Notes under the pieces: generated by a model | Databases searched by the model: none | What the model saw: only the letters and a program-made list of their open reading frames with translations | What the model was told of the DNA's origin: nothing | Shown: in pieces, positions 1-7,286 of the stretch | How the letters are laid out: each line of letters starts with the position of its first letter | How positions within the stretch are numbered: the stretch's first letter is position 1 | Assembly (NCBI GenBank): GCA_023229725.1 | Contig: JALNYR010000054.1 | Span: 1 to 15,512, forward strand | Source of the DNA: Dehalococcoidia bacterium | GTDB lineage: Bacteria > Chloroflexota > Dehalococcoidia > GIF9 > AB-539-J10 | DNA length: 15,512 bases | Direction: 5' to 3' | Translations under genes and position numbers: made by a program

Positions 1-47
1 CGACAGGCAGCCATTCGTAATCCCGGCTGGAAGTTGCAAAGGGACGC

Positions 48-56
48 TGGTATAGT
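48..56 (+). promoter_or_regulatory. extended -10 promoter of the SSS transporter operon
   Basis: The sequence TGG followed by TATAGT (hexamer at 51-56) is an extended -10 element (TGn plus a near-consensus hexamer). Only six bases separate it from the ATG at 63, so the predicted transcription start lies at or next to the A of that ATG, giving a leaderless mRNA. No convincing -35 is visible. The same TGGTAnnnT pattern occurs before other first genes in this window. Confidence 0.55.
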
Positions 57-62
57 CCCGAC

Positions 63-245
63 ATGGTAAGCAAGAGCAGGATTGCCTGGGCCTGGTTGGC
101 CTTCCTCGTGGCTGTCGACCTCGTGTTTCCCTGGGGCGTGATTGGAGCAACTCCCCGCTTCGCCGGCCCCTTCCTCTTCTGGGTCATCTGGACGGCCGTG
201 GCTGTCGCCAGCATGTCTGTGTTGTTTCTGAGGTGGCGGGAATGA
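63..245 (+). CDS. small two-helix membrane protein, likely partner of the SSS symporter (DUF3311/YhdT-like)
   Basis: This 60-residue protein has two hydrophobic segments at roughly residues 8-28 and 36-55, joined by a short loop containing PRFAGPFLFW, and it ends in a short basic/acidic tail (RWRE). Small two-helix proteins of this kind (DUF3311, and YhdT/DUF997 beside panF) are known to sit directly upstream of sodium:solute symporters, where they are presumed accessory subunits; their biochemical role is not established. The stop codon overlaps the next gene's ATG in an ATGA arrangement, so the two are almost certainly co-translated. There is no Shine-Dalgarno sequence: the -10 element ends six bases before the ATG, implying a leaderless message. 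Assignment to the exact Pfam family is from overall look only. I am fairly sure that it is a real gene and less sure of its family. Confidence 0.75.
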   Translation: MVSKSRIAWAWLAFLVAVDLVFPWGVIGATPRFAGPFLFWVIWTAVAVASMSVLFLRWRE

Positions 246-1744
246 GCGGCGCCGGTTGGGCCTGGTTGGCAGTAGGGCTGTACGTCGTCCTCGGTTTCGG
301 GATTGCGTTTGCCGCCCGCCGTCACGTCGGCGGGGGAATGAGCGAGTTCTTTCTCGCGGACCGGCGCGTTGGTGGTTTCATCTCCGCGCTGACGTACAGT
401 GCGACCACCTACAGCGCGTTCATGCTCGTGGGGCTCGCGGGGCTGAGCTACACCGGCGGTGTGGGAGCGCTCGGCTTCGAACTGACATACCTCGGCGGGT
501 TGTTTCTCGCCGTGTTCTTCCTGCCCAGGTTCTGGTTCGCCGGCCGGCGCTACGGCTACATCACGCCCATGGACCTGCTGACGGACAGGTACCAGAGCAG
601 GGCCGTCGGCGCGGTGGCTGCGGTCTTGTCCCTGGTGTTCCTTGTGCCGTACAGCGCCGCGCAACTGCTGGGCATCGGACTCCTGCTCAATGGGCTCAGC
701 GAAGGTGGCATCCCCGTTCTGGCCGGCATACTCGTCGCCACGCTGTTGGCCATCGCCTGGTCTCGCATCGCGGGACTGCGCTCGGTCGCATGGACGGACG
801 CCTTCCAGGCGCTCATCATGATACTGAGCGCTTCCGTTCTGCTGGTCGTCATCATGGCTGAGCTCGGCGGACTGGGCGCTTTCCTGGCTCGTTTCGAGAC
901 GGAGCAGGCCGGATTGCTGACCATCCCGTCCGGTTCCGGCATGTGGAGCATCCACATGTTCCTCGGACTGACGCTCCCGTGGTTCTTCTTCTGTCTCTCG
1001 AACCCCCAGGTGAGCCAGAGGTTCTTCATCCCGAAGTCCGTGAAGGCCATGAAGCAGATGCTCGGGGGCTTCCTCGTGTTCGGCTTCATCTACACGCTGA
1101 TTGCGGTCCTGTGGGGCCTGGGGGCGCGCCTGCTGGTGCCGGGACTGGCAAATGCCGACATGGCAACTCCCTCGCTGCTTGCCATGCCGTTCATCCCGAA
1201 GGCGCTCGCGCTCCTTGCCATGGTTGGCATCATGGCGGCGGCGGTATCGACCATCGACTCCATCCTGCTCACGCTGTCCTCCGTGTGGGCGCGCGACATC
1301 TACCGCGGCGTGTTCAAGCGTGGCGCGAGTGAGGAACGCGAGCTTCGCATGGGGCAGTGGGTCATCCCCGTGATGGCCGTGGTGGCGCTGCTGTTCGCCT
1401 GGCAGGTCTCGAACAAGTCCGGGCTGGATTTCATGATTGCGCCGCTGTCGTCGGCGGCATCGGCAGGATTGCTCATGGTGGTGCCGAGCATCTTCGGCGC
1501 CTTCTACTGGAGAAGGGCCACAGCGGCGGGCTCAGTAGCCAGTATCGTATCGGGCGCCGCCCTCGTGCTCGTACTGCAGGTAACAGGAGCGAAGCCCCTC
1601 GGCTGGTGGCCCGGCGTGTGGGGCTTCGTCCTTTGCATCGTCGTGTTCGTGGTGGTGAGCCTTGTCACTCGCGCCCCCCTCGAGAAGGCGGACGAGTTCC
1701 TGCGCTACCTCAAGGAGAAGCTCTCTTCAGGCAGATTCGTCTAG
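242..1744 (+). CDS. sodium:solute symporter (SSS/SLC5 family), PanF/PutP-like
   Basis: This 500-residue polytopic inner-membrane protein has about 13 hydrophobic segments, the normal size for SSS-family transporters, which import pantothenate, proline, monocarboxylates or similar solutes with Na+. An early TYSATTYSAFMLVG stretch matches the conserved first core helix, and S336-T-I-D339-S340 in a long hydrophobic helix corresponds to the Na2 sodium-site motif of the family. The substrate cannot be read from the sequence. PanF and monocarboxylate carriers are the best guesses because these also travel with a small upstream membrane protein. I chose the ATG at 242 over an in-frame GTG at 233 because AGGTGG at 231-236 is a well-spaced ribosome site and the ATG overlaps the upstream stop as ATGA. 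It converges on yajC with 19 bp between the stops, and I see no clear terminator there. Confidence 0.9.
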   Translation: MSGAGWAWLAVGLYVVLGFGIAFAARRHVGGGMSEFFLADRRVGGFISALTYSATTYSAFMLVGLAGLSYTGGVGALGFELTYLGGLFLAVFFLPRFWFAGRRYGYITPMDLLTDRYQSRAVGAVAAVLSLVFLVPYSAAQLLGIGLLLNGLSEGGIPVLAGILVATLLAIAWSRIAGLRSVAWTDAFQALIMILSASVLLVVIMAELGGLGAFLARFETEQAGLLTIPSGSGMWSIHMFLGLTLPWFFFCLSNPQVSQRFFIPKSVKAMKQMLGGFLVFGFIYTLIAVLWGLGARLLVPGLANADMATPSLLAMPFIPKALALLAMVGIMAAAVSTIDSILLTLSSVWARDIYRGVFKRGASEERELRMGQWVIPVMAVVALLFAWQVSNKSGLDFMIAPLSSAASAGLLMVVPSIFGAFYWRRATAAGSVASIVSGAALVLVLQVTGAKPLGWWPGVWGFVLCIVVFVVVSLVTRAPLEKADEFLRYLKEKLSSGRFV

Positions 1745-1763
1745 GACAGGAAGAGCGAGAAGG

Positions 1764-2042
1764 CTACTGCTGCGGCTGGCGCGCAATCACGCTCATCTTG
1801 GCGTACCGGACCAGTGCGCCTGACTCGGTCTTGAGCACGATGCTGGTGTCGGCAATCTCCTCGACCACGCCGTACAGACCGCCGCTCGTGATGACCTTTG
1901 TTCCCTTCTTCAGGCTGAGAAGCAGTTCCTCCTGCTCCTTCTGGCGCTTCCGCTGCGGCCGGATGGTGAAGACGTACATGGCGCCGAACATGAGGACGAA
2001 GAAGAATAGCAGTGGCAGGATGCCAGCGAGTTGTTCGCTCAT
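1764..2042 (-). CDS. yajC: preprotein translocase subunit YajC
   Basis: This 92-residue protein has one N-terminal membrane helix (about residues 7-27) followed by the family's IRPQRKRQKE-type basic stretch and a small soluble domain with the typical KKGTKVITSGGLYGVV segment. YajC associates with SecDF and the SecYEG holotranslocon and supports protein export and membrane insertion. Its length is normal. The ATG at 2042 overlaps the stop of miaB (ATGA), with AAGGAGG well placed upstream inside the end of miaB, so it is translated from the miaB transcript. SecD and SecF are not next to it here. Confidence 0.93.
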   Translation of the reverse strand: MSEQLAGILPLLFFFVLMFGAMYVFTIRPQRKRQKEQEELLLSLKKGTKVITSGGLYGVVEEIADTSIVLKTESGALVRYAKMSVIARQPQQ

Positions 2043-3397
2043 GGTGACGGGTTCCTCCTTACTGTGACAGGGCTATTGTAGACTAGTTGACCCTGCAGCG
2101 CCCAGGGACTTGCCTGCGCTATGTGGACTGAAACGAGCCGGCCGCCAAGTTCATCCTCCGCATCGAAGAAGACCAGCTTGTCCGTGCGCGTCCTGCCGAA
2201 CCACCTGCCCTTCCTCCTGCCGAGGACGAGTACTTCAGCGGGATGGCTCACGTAGGTCTCGTTGATCTCGGCGGACACGCGTTCCTGCAGCACCTCGATC
2301 CGGTGGAGGCGCTCCGCTTTGACCTCTTCGGATACCGAATCCGCGAGTCTCCGTGCGGCTGCGGTCCCGGGACGCGGGGAGTAGGCGGCGACGTGAACCA
2401 CGTCGAGGCGAAGCCGCTCAAGCAACTCGTACGTGTTCTCGAACTGGCTGTCCGTCTCTCCCGGGAAACCAACGATTATGTCGGTGCTGATAGCAATGCC
2501 GGGAATCCCGCCTCGCAGGTCATCCACGAGCCTGCAGAATGTCTGCACCGTGTAGCCTCGCCCCATCGCGCGGAGGATGTCGTCGTCCCCCGACTGCAGG
2601 GCCAGGTCAACGTGTTCGCACACCTTGCCGAGGCGCGCCATGGTCTCAATCAGCGATGGGCTCATATCCTTCGGGTGGTTTGTCAGGAAGCGAATCCTGA
2701 GCAGCCCGGTCAGCGGCTGGAGTTGTTCAAGGAGCCCCGCGAGGCTGGGATGCCCCGGGAGGTCGTGCCCGTAGGAATCAACATTCTGCCCGAGGAGCAC
2801 GACTTCCTTCGTCCCCCGCGAAACGAGCTGCCGCACCTCGGCCTCGACGTCCTCCGGCGGTCGGCTGACCTCGCGCCCTCTCGTGTAGGGCACGATGCAG
2901 TACGTGCAGAAGTTGTTGCAGCCCTGGATGATGGGGACATACATCGAGACGCCGGAAGCATCTTCGGCGTCGTCCGCCGGCGCCGGCGGGCGAACCTCGA
3001 CTTCGTCACAGGGGCGTGCGCGAGAGTCGCCGGCAGCATCCTGGGCCTGCGAGCCGTCAAGCCACTCCGAGAACGCAGCGTACTCGCCCGAGCCGAAGAA
3101 CAGGTCGACGTGCGGATACTTCGCGAGCAGTGCGGTCCTGTCGCGCGCGGCAAAGCACCCCGTCACCGCGATGCGCATCGCGGGGCGACGTCTCTTGATG
3201 CCTTCGAGCAGGCCAAGAGTCCCGACTATCCGGTCCTCGGCGCTCTGGCGTACGACGCACGTGTTCAGGACCACAAGGTCGGCATCATCGAGGCGAGGGC
3301 TCTCCGCGTACCCGGCAGCAGCCAGCATCCCGGCCAGGTGCCAGGATTCTGCCTTGTTCATCTGGCAGCCGATGGTCCAGAGGTGGAAGTGGCGCAT
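2039..3397 (-). CDS. miaB: tRNA-2-methylthio-N6-dimethylallyladenosine synthase MiaB
   Basis: This 452-residue radical-SAM methylthiotransferase adds a methylthio group to i6A37 in tRNAs that read U-starting codons. The order is as expected: an N-terminal UPF0004 domain with cluster cysteines C11 (TIGCQMNKAES), C47 (NTCVV) and C81 (VTGCFAA); a radical-SAM domain with C160, C164 and C167 (GCNNFCTYC); and a C-terminal TRAM domain near residues 385-450. The GCQMN motif and the length favour MiaB over MtaB or RimO. The reading frame stays open 20 codons further upstream, but homologues begin at the MRHFHLW methionine (3397), and AGGAAT lies about 11 bases before it. A low-complexity Asp/Ala/Pro linker at about residues 113-150 precedes the radical-SAM core. 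It is divergent from radC and co-transcribed with yajC. Confidence 0.93.
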   Translation of the reverse strand: MRHFHLWTIGCQMNKAESWHLAGMLAAAGYAESPRLDDADLVVLNTCVVRQSAEDRIVGTLGLLEGIKRRRPAMRIAVTGCFAARDRTALLAKYPHVDLFFGSGEYAAFSEWLDGSQAQDAAGDSRARPCDEVEVRPPAPADDAEDASGVSMYVPIIQGCNNFCTYCIVPYTRGREVSRPPEDVEAEVRQLVSRGTKEVVLLGQNVDSYGHDLPGHPSLAGLLEQLQPLTGLLRIRFLTNHPKDMSPSLIETMARLGKVCEHVDLALQSGDDDILRAMGRGYTVQTFCRLVDDLRGGIPGIAISTDIIVGFPGETDSQFENTYELLERLRLDVVHVAAYSPRPGTAAARRLADSVSEEVKAERLHRIEVLQERVSAEINETYVSHPAEVLVLGRRKGRWFGRTRTDKLVFFDAEDELGGRLVSVHIAQASPWALQGQLVYNSPVTVRRNPSP

Positions 3398-3425
3398 GCG
3401 AAGCTCTATTCCTGCAGGCGGGCGA

Positions 3426-3440
3426 CATATAGTAGAGTAT
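3426..3440. promoter_or_regulatory. AT-rich divergent promoter region between miaB and radC
   Basis: The 49 bp between the miaB and radC starts contain one AT-rich island in otherwise GC-rich DNA. On the minus strand TACTAT (3434 to 3429) could be the -10 of miaB, giving a leader of about 25 bases. On the plus strand TAGAGT (3433-3438) lies eight bases before the radC GTG at 3447 and would give a leaderless or nearly leaderless radC mRNA. The two elements overlap, so the promoters may compete. No good -35 boxes were found. Confidence 0.4.
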
Positions 3441-3446
3441 GCAATC

Positions 3447-4202
3447 GTGTCGGGCAAACGCGCGTCGGAGCAGTCGGGCGATGGTCACTGGGGACGGTTG
3501 CGAGAGCGGTTCGAGAAGGATGGACTCGCCGGGTTCCACGACTACGAAGTCATCGAGCTGCTGCTGACGCTCGCCCGCGAACGGGGAGACGTCAAGCCCG
3601 AGGGCAAAGAGGCCATCAATCGATTCAAGAGCGTGCGGGGAGTCCTCGATGCGCCGCGGGCCGACCTCGAGGAGATCTCCGGCATCGGGAAAGCCAGCTC
3701 GTTCGCCATCAAGCTCGTCCGCGCTCTCGCGGAGTACTACTACGGCGAGAGGTTGCAGCCGGGCGCGTCGCCGCTCACCAACTCCCGGGAGGTCGTCGAC
3801 TACCTGCGCGTGTCGATGGGAACGCTTGACCGGGAGACGTTCCGAGTCGTCTATCTCGATGCACAGAACCGCCCGACGGCCGAGCCAGAGACACTGTTCG
3901 AAGGCACGCTGACCTCGAGCGCGGTCTACCCGCGAGAGGTACTCAAGAGCGCCCTGATGCACAACGCCGCGTCCCTGATATTCGCTCACAACCACCCGTC
4001 CGGGTGTGTGGAGCCCAGCACGAATGACCGGGACATAACCCGGGAGCTTGTCCTGGCAGCAAGCCTCATGGACGTGCGTGTCCTCGACCACATCGTCGTC
4101 GGCGCGGACTCGCACTTCAGCTTCGCCGACCACGGTCTCATCCGCGAGTACAGCAAACAGGCGGCCGACTTTCAGGAGAGCCGCGCGCGCGGCAGCGCGT
4201 GA
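3447..4202 (+). CDS. radC: RadC family JAB/MPN-domain protein
   Basis: This 251-residue RadC-like protein has an N-terminal UPF0758 helix-hairpin-helix part (ISGIGKASS at about residues 78-85) and a C-terminal JAB1/MPN metalloprotease-like domain. The metal-binding motif is visible: H181-N-H183-P-S-G, then D194, with a plausible catalytic E152 in FEGTL. Despite the name, RadC proteins have no proven repair activity; roles in recombination or natural transformation have been suggested for the family. The frame is open far upstream inside antisense miaB, but the family's length and the -10-like TAGAGT just ahead support the GTG at 3447. That start lacks a Shine-Dalgarno sequence. It converges on the DUF2148 gene with 22 bp between the stops. 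Confidence 0.88.
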   Translation: MSGKRASEQSGDGHWGRLRERFEKDGLAGFHDYEVIELLLTLARERGDVKPEGKEAINRFKSVRGVLDAPRADLEEISGIGKASSFAIKLVRALAEYYYGERLQPGASPLTNSREVVDYLRVSMGTLDRETFRVVYLDAQNRPTAEPETLFEGTLTSSAVYPREVLKSALMHNAASLIFAHNHPSGCVEPSTNDRDITRELVLAASLMDVRVLDHIVVGADSHFSFADHGLIREYSKQAADFQESRARGSA

Positions 4203-4224
4203 GGAACGCGTCCTGCCGGGGGCG

Positions 4225-4800
4225 TCATCTGTCGAAGTAGATGCTCTTCCCTGTCAGGCTCAGTGGAATGCCGATGATGATGTCTGCCTCCATCCACTTG
4301 AGCCGGCAGGCGGCGACGCCAATGGTGTACATCATGCGGTTGTCGACGTCGTGGTCCGAGGCCACCTTGACGGCAGAGCCGAGGGCCACGCCAAGGTCGA
4401 TTGAGGCAAAGGAGCACACCGGCCCTGCATAGTCGCTGCCGGGCGCCCGCTTCGACCGCGCGTTGATGAGTGCCGCGCAGGTCCGCAGACCACACGCGCC
4501 GCAGTCAAACGCCTTCTCAGGCTTCTTCGGAGCCCCCGTGACTCCGATGAGGACCACGTATGCGGAGTTGCGAACGTTGCGGGCATCACGCCGGAAGGCG
4601 CTCTCCACAATGTCCGACCGTCCTGGCGCCGCGTCCTCCATCGCCCGCGCGAGCGTTTCCTTGTCCTCGCCTTCGACAATCAGCGTATGGATTGTGTCCA
4701 CCCCTCTTGCCTTCGGTGCAGTCCTGGCTGCCGCGGCCATGAGGCACGCAACGGTCCTCGCGGCCTCCCGTTCGGCGTCCATTGATGAAATCCCTGTCAT
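4225..4800 (-). CDS. DUF2148 domain protein, predicted iron-sulfur (ferredoxin-like) protein
   Basis: This 191-residue soluble protein has a cluster-type cysteine set, C100-x2-C103-x4-C108 (in FDCGACGLRTC) plus C129 (GPVCSFAS). This pattern and the surrounding YVVLIGV and SIDLGVALGSAVKVASDH stretches match the DUF2148 family, described as ferredoxin-domain proteins of unknown function, mostly from anaerobic bacteria and archaea. The N-terminal half (MDAEREAARTVACLMAAAART) is helical and also typical. No partner enzyme lies beside it, so its electron-transfer role is unknown. The ATG at 4800 is preceded by GGGAGGAG at good spacing; a second ATG six codons downstream is less well supported. It is monocistronic, with its own divergent promoter. 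Confidence 0.8.
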   Translation of the reverse strand: MTGISSMDAEREAARTVACLMAAAARTAPKARGVDTIHTLIVEGEDKETLARAMEDAAPGRSDIVESAFRRDARNVRNSAYVVLIGVTGAPKKPEKAFDCGACGLRTCAALINARSKRAPGSDYAGPVCSFASIDLGVALGSAVKVASDHDVDNRMMYTIGVAACRLKWMEADIIIGIPLSLTGKSIYFDR

Positions 4801-4858
4801 CGTCGTTCTCCTCCCGCGTTCCGCCTATCTCCCTGCGCTCTCCGGGGCGGGCACGCGT

Positions 4859-4887
4859 ATTGTAGGCGAGTGAGAGTGCTCCGTCCA
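4859..4887 (-). promoter_or_regulatory. promoter of the DUF2148 gene
   Basis: On the minus strand TGGACG (4887 to 4882) is followed after 17 bases by TACAAT (4864 to 4859), a reasonable sigma70-type pair. The predicted start lies about 50 bases before the ATG at 4800, leaving room for the Shine-Dalgarno sequence seen there. Confidence 0.5.
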
Positions 4888-4915
4888 CACGCCGCTACCT
4901 CACTCCCGGCGGCGA

Positions 4916-4924
4916 TGGTACAAT
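4916..4924 (+). promoter_or_regulatory. extended -10 promoter of the lipoprotein gene
   Basis: TGG plus TACAAT (hexamer at 4919-4924) forms an extended -10. The predicted transcription start, about seven bases on, coincides with the ATG at 4932. The earlier in-frame ATG at 4923 overlaps the hexamer itself and so cannot be the start on this transcript. Confidence 0.5.
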
Positions 4925-4931
4925 GAGGGCC

Positions 4932-5384
4932 ATGTACGTACGTGAGACTATTGCCGTCCGTCCGGACGGACGCGGACGCAGACGGGTACTGCCTCGGCTT
5001 GCGCGCCTGGCTCTCTGCTTCGCGCTCGTGGCAGTGCTCGCGGTGGCGGGTTGCGAATCGAAGACGTACGCGCGGACTATCCGCATCACGTCCGAGCCCG
5101 TCAACGTGACCGGCCTCTTCGCACGAGTCGAGTACCTGCGCGACGGCGAAGTCGTCAACTCCGTGCACCTCATCGATGGCAACGGCGACGGCGTCATCGA
5201 CGGCAAGTCCGGCCCGAATGAAGACGGCAATTGGCCCGAGGGTTGGCAGTGGTTTGACAGCATGTACCGGGATGCGGCAGTCGGCCAGACGATTATCGCC
5301 TTCGACGGGCAGAAGGTGACGGTCACTGACGCGAACACCTACGAGTTCATGGTCGGCGAGTACGAATGCGGAGTGGCACGCTGA
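4932..5384 (+). CDS. predicted lipoprotein with an EF-hand-like calcium loop, unknown function
   Basis: This 150-residue protein begins with a basic region (RGRRRVLPRLAR), then a hydrophobic stretch and a lipobox ending AVAGC, so C41 should be lipidated and the protein anchored outside the cytoplasmic membrane. The mature part has D82-G-N-G-D-G-V-I-D90, the acidic loop seen in EF-hands and dockerins, suggesting Ca2+ binding by a single loop. I recognise no known family beyond that. The ATG at 4932 was chosen because the -10 element overlaps the in-frame ATG at 4923; the signal peptide is intact from either. The HIT-family gene follows 39 bases downstream and has its own ribosome site, so the two may be co-transcribed, but no functional link is evident. 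Confidence 0.7.
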   Translation: MYVRETIAVRPDGRGRRRVLPRLARLALCFALVAVLAVAGCESKTYARTIRITSEPVNVTGLFARVEYLRDGEVVNSVHLIDGNGDGVIDGKSGPNEDGNWPEGWQWFDSMYRDAAVGQTIIAFDGQKVTVTDANTYEFMVGEYECGVAR

Positions 5385-5423
5385 GTACCGCCAGTCGAAG
5401 CATGCGACATGCGGAGGAGTGCG

Positions 5424-5771
5424 ATGACCGCTGACTGTGTGTTCTGCCGCATCGTTTCCGGGGAGATTCCCGGCGACTTCGTCTTCCAGGACCACGAGAT
5501 GGTGGCGTTCCGGGACATACACCCGGTTGCCTCAACGCACATCCTCCTGGTGCCGCGGGAACACATAGGTTCCGTACAGGATCTGAAGAGCGGTGACGAA
5601 GAGTTCATCGGCCGGCTGATTCTTCGCGCGAAGGCGCTCGCGGAACAGGAGGGAGTGGCGGAGCGGGGCTACCGGCTCGTCCTGAACTGCGGAGTGTACG
5701 GGGGGCAGATCGTGCCTCATCTGCACCTCCATCTCATCGGAGGCAGGAAGCTCGGCGATAGTCTCGGCTAG
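5424..5771 (+). CDS. HIT family (histidine triad) nucleotide-binding protein, Hint-like
   Basis: This 115-residue protein has the histidine triad H99-L-H101-L-H103 within VPHLHLHLIGG, and the N-terminal DCVFCRIVSGEIP segment with C5 and C8, which bind zinc in many Hint proteins. Hint-branch enzymes hydrolyse purine nucleoside phosphoramidates and related adenylated compounds in the cytoplasm. Length and spacing are standard. I chose the ATG at 5424 over the ATG at 5409 because GGAGGAG sits between them as a proper ribosome site. Its TAG stop lies within a CTAG that also supplies the stop of ispH on the other strand, so the two genes converge and overlap by four bases. Confidence 0.9.
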   Translation: MTADCVFCRIVSGEIPGDFVFQDHEMVAFRDIHPVASTHILLVPREHIGSVQDLKSGDEEFIGRLILRAKALAEQEGVAERGYRLVLNCGVYGGQIVPHLHLHLIGGRKLGDSLG

Positions 5772-6616
5772 CGCCGGGCGAGCCGCGACGCTATCTCTTC
5801 GACGATTGAGTCTGGTGTCGATGCGCCCGCCGTGAGTCCTGCTCGCTGTTTGCCGGCGAACCAGCCTTCGTCCATCTCTTCGGCGGTCTCGACGTGGTGC
5901 GTCTCTACCACTGCGGCGCACGTCTCAGCGAGGCGTCTCGTGTTCGCGCTGTGGCGGCCGCCTATGACGAGCATGATGTCGACGCGCCGCGCGAGTTCAG
6001 CTGCCGCCGCTTGCCGGCGCACGGTCGCGTCGCACAGCGTGTTGACCACTCGCAGCTCGTCTGTTCCCTCCATCACGGCGCTGCATAGCTCTCGGGCGAA
6101 CTCCGTGAACTCCTCAAGCCTCTGCGTGGTCTGCGAGATGACGGCCAGCTTCCTGCGGTGCCCGGGCCGCGTGAGTTCCGGCAGACCCGGAACGCCAAGT
6201 GCGGACATCCCCTTCTCTCCCGCCCAGCCGAGCAATCCTCTCACCTCCGTGTGAGTGGAGTCGCCGAAGATGACAATTGTAAAACCCTCGTCAGCGAGAC
6301 GGGCGACGATGTGCTGAGCCCGTGCAACATTGGGGCAGGTTGTGTCAACGACGGTGAGGCCGCGGGCCAGCAGTTGTCGCGATACGGAGGGGGATACTCC
6401 GTGAGCTGAGATGACGACCGCCGGGCTGCGCAGCTGCTCAACGGAGTCGACGGTCTCGACGCCCAGCGCCGCGAGTTCCTGCAACAGCACCTTGTTGTGG
6501 GCAATCGGCCCAAGAGTCTGCAGGTTGCCGTGGCGAAGAGCGGCGTCGCGCACCATGTCGACGGCCCGCCGGACGCCGAAGCAGAGGCCGAGCTCGCGTG
6601 CCTTCTCAACCTGCAT
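5768..6616 (-). CDS. ispH: 4-hydroxy-3-methylbut-2-enyl diphosphate reductase IspH
   Basis: This 282-residue enzyme is the last of the MEP pathway, reducing HMBPP to IPP and DMAPP with a 4Fe-4S cluster. The three cluster cysteines are present: C12 (LGLCFGV), C94 (DTTCPNV) and C195 (NTLCDAT). The substrate-pocket residues H40, H72, H122 and E124 (HTEV, where many homologues have HPEV), S223-x-N225 and the SxN/GAS region near 264-266 are in place. Length is at the short end of normal. It is the third gene of a cmk-plsC-ispH operon, and its ATG overlaps the end of plsC by 11 bases. There is only a weak, distant AGAGGA site, so translation is probably coupled to plsC. Confidence 0.95.
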   Translation of the reverse strand: MQVEKARELGLCFGVRRAVDMVRDAALRHGNLQTLGPIAHNKVLLQELAALGVETVDSVEQLRSPAVVISAHGVSPSVSRQLLARGLTVVDTTCPNVARAQHIVARLADEGFTIVIFGDSTHTEVRGLLGWAGEKGMSALGVPGLPELTRPGHRRKLAVISQTTQRLEEFTEFARELCSAVMEGTDELRVVNTLCDATVRRQAAAAELARRVDIMLVIGGRHSANTRRLAETCAAVVETHHVETAEEMDEGWFAGKQRAGLTAGASTPDSIVEEIASRLARR

Positions 6617-7262
6617 ACGGCCCCCGTCGTTCCTCTGGCATTAGCTCTGCGATGTGGTGCATCAGTTCGTCGGTCAGCCGCGACAGCTCGGACCTCGGCA
6701 TGCGCTCGGAGCCGGTCTGGAGGCGGAAGGGCGCGCCAACGGTGACTGTGACCCTGGGGCGGCGCAACCACCACGCAGTGCGGTACAGTTGTTCGGTGCC
6801 GTCTATGGCGACAGGGAGGACGGGCACGCCGGCGTGAATGGCGAGAATGGCGGCGCCTCCCTTGCCTGCCTGCATGTGCCCTGAACGGGATCTGCTGCCC
6901 TCAGGGAAGAGGGCGAGCACACGCCCCGCGGCAAGCAGTTCTTCCGCCTGCCTCATGACGTCCCTTTTCTGCTGTACGCTGCCGGCGCGCGCGACCGGGA
7001 ATATGCCTGCATCTCTCAGCAACCGCCCCAGAATCGCATTCCGGAATAGCTCCTCTTTCGCCATGAAGGTTATCCACCGAGGCAGTGAGAGCAACAGCAG
7101 AATCGGGTCTGCAAGATGCACGTGGTTGGCGACGACGATGAACGCTCCATCCGCGGGGACGTTCTCCGTCCCGGTTATCGTCCACCTCAACAGGATTCGG
7201 TGGAGCACCCTGGCGATGGCCAGGACGATGCGGGGAAACGGTTTCACATAGGTGCGGGTCAC
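6606..7262 (-). CDS. plsC: 1-acyl-sn-glycerol-3-phosphate acyltransferase PlsC
   Basis: This 218-residue membrane-associated acyltransferase converts lysophosphatidic acid to phosphatidic acid in phospholipid synthesis. The catalytic H47-x4-D52 motif (NHVHLAD), the FPEGSRS motif at 119-125 that binds the glycerol phosphate, and the VPVLPVAI motif at about 146-153 are in the correct order. An N-terminal hydrophobic amphipathic stretch (residues 9-27) should hold it at the membrane. The start is GTG at 7262, with GGGGAGG about 12 bases upstream. It lies 24 bases after cmk and overlaps ispH. The cmk-plsC-ispH order is familiar from several bacterial phyla. Confidence 0.92.
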   Translation of the reverse strand: MTRTYVKPFPRIVLAIARVLHRILLRWTITGTENVPADGAFIVVANHVHLADPILLLLSLPRWITFMAKEELFRNAILGRLLRDAGIFPVARAGSVQQKRDVMRQAEELLAAGRVLALFPEGSRSRSGHMQAGKGGAAILAIHAGVPVLPVAIDGTEQLYRTAWWLRRPRVTVTVGAPFRLQTGSERMPRSELSRLTDELMHHIAELMPEERRGPYAG

Positions 7263-7286
7263 GGAGCGCGGAACCTCCCCGCCCGG

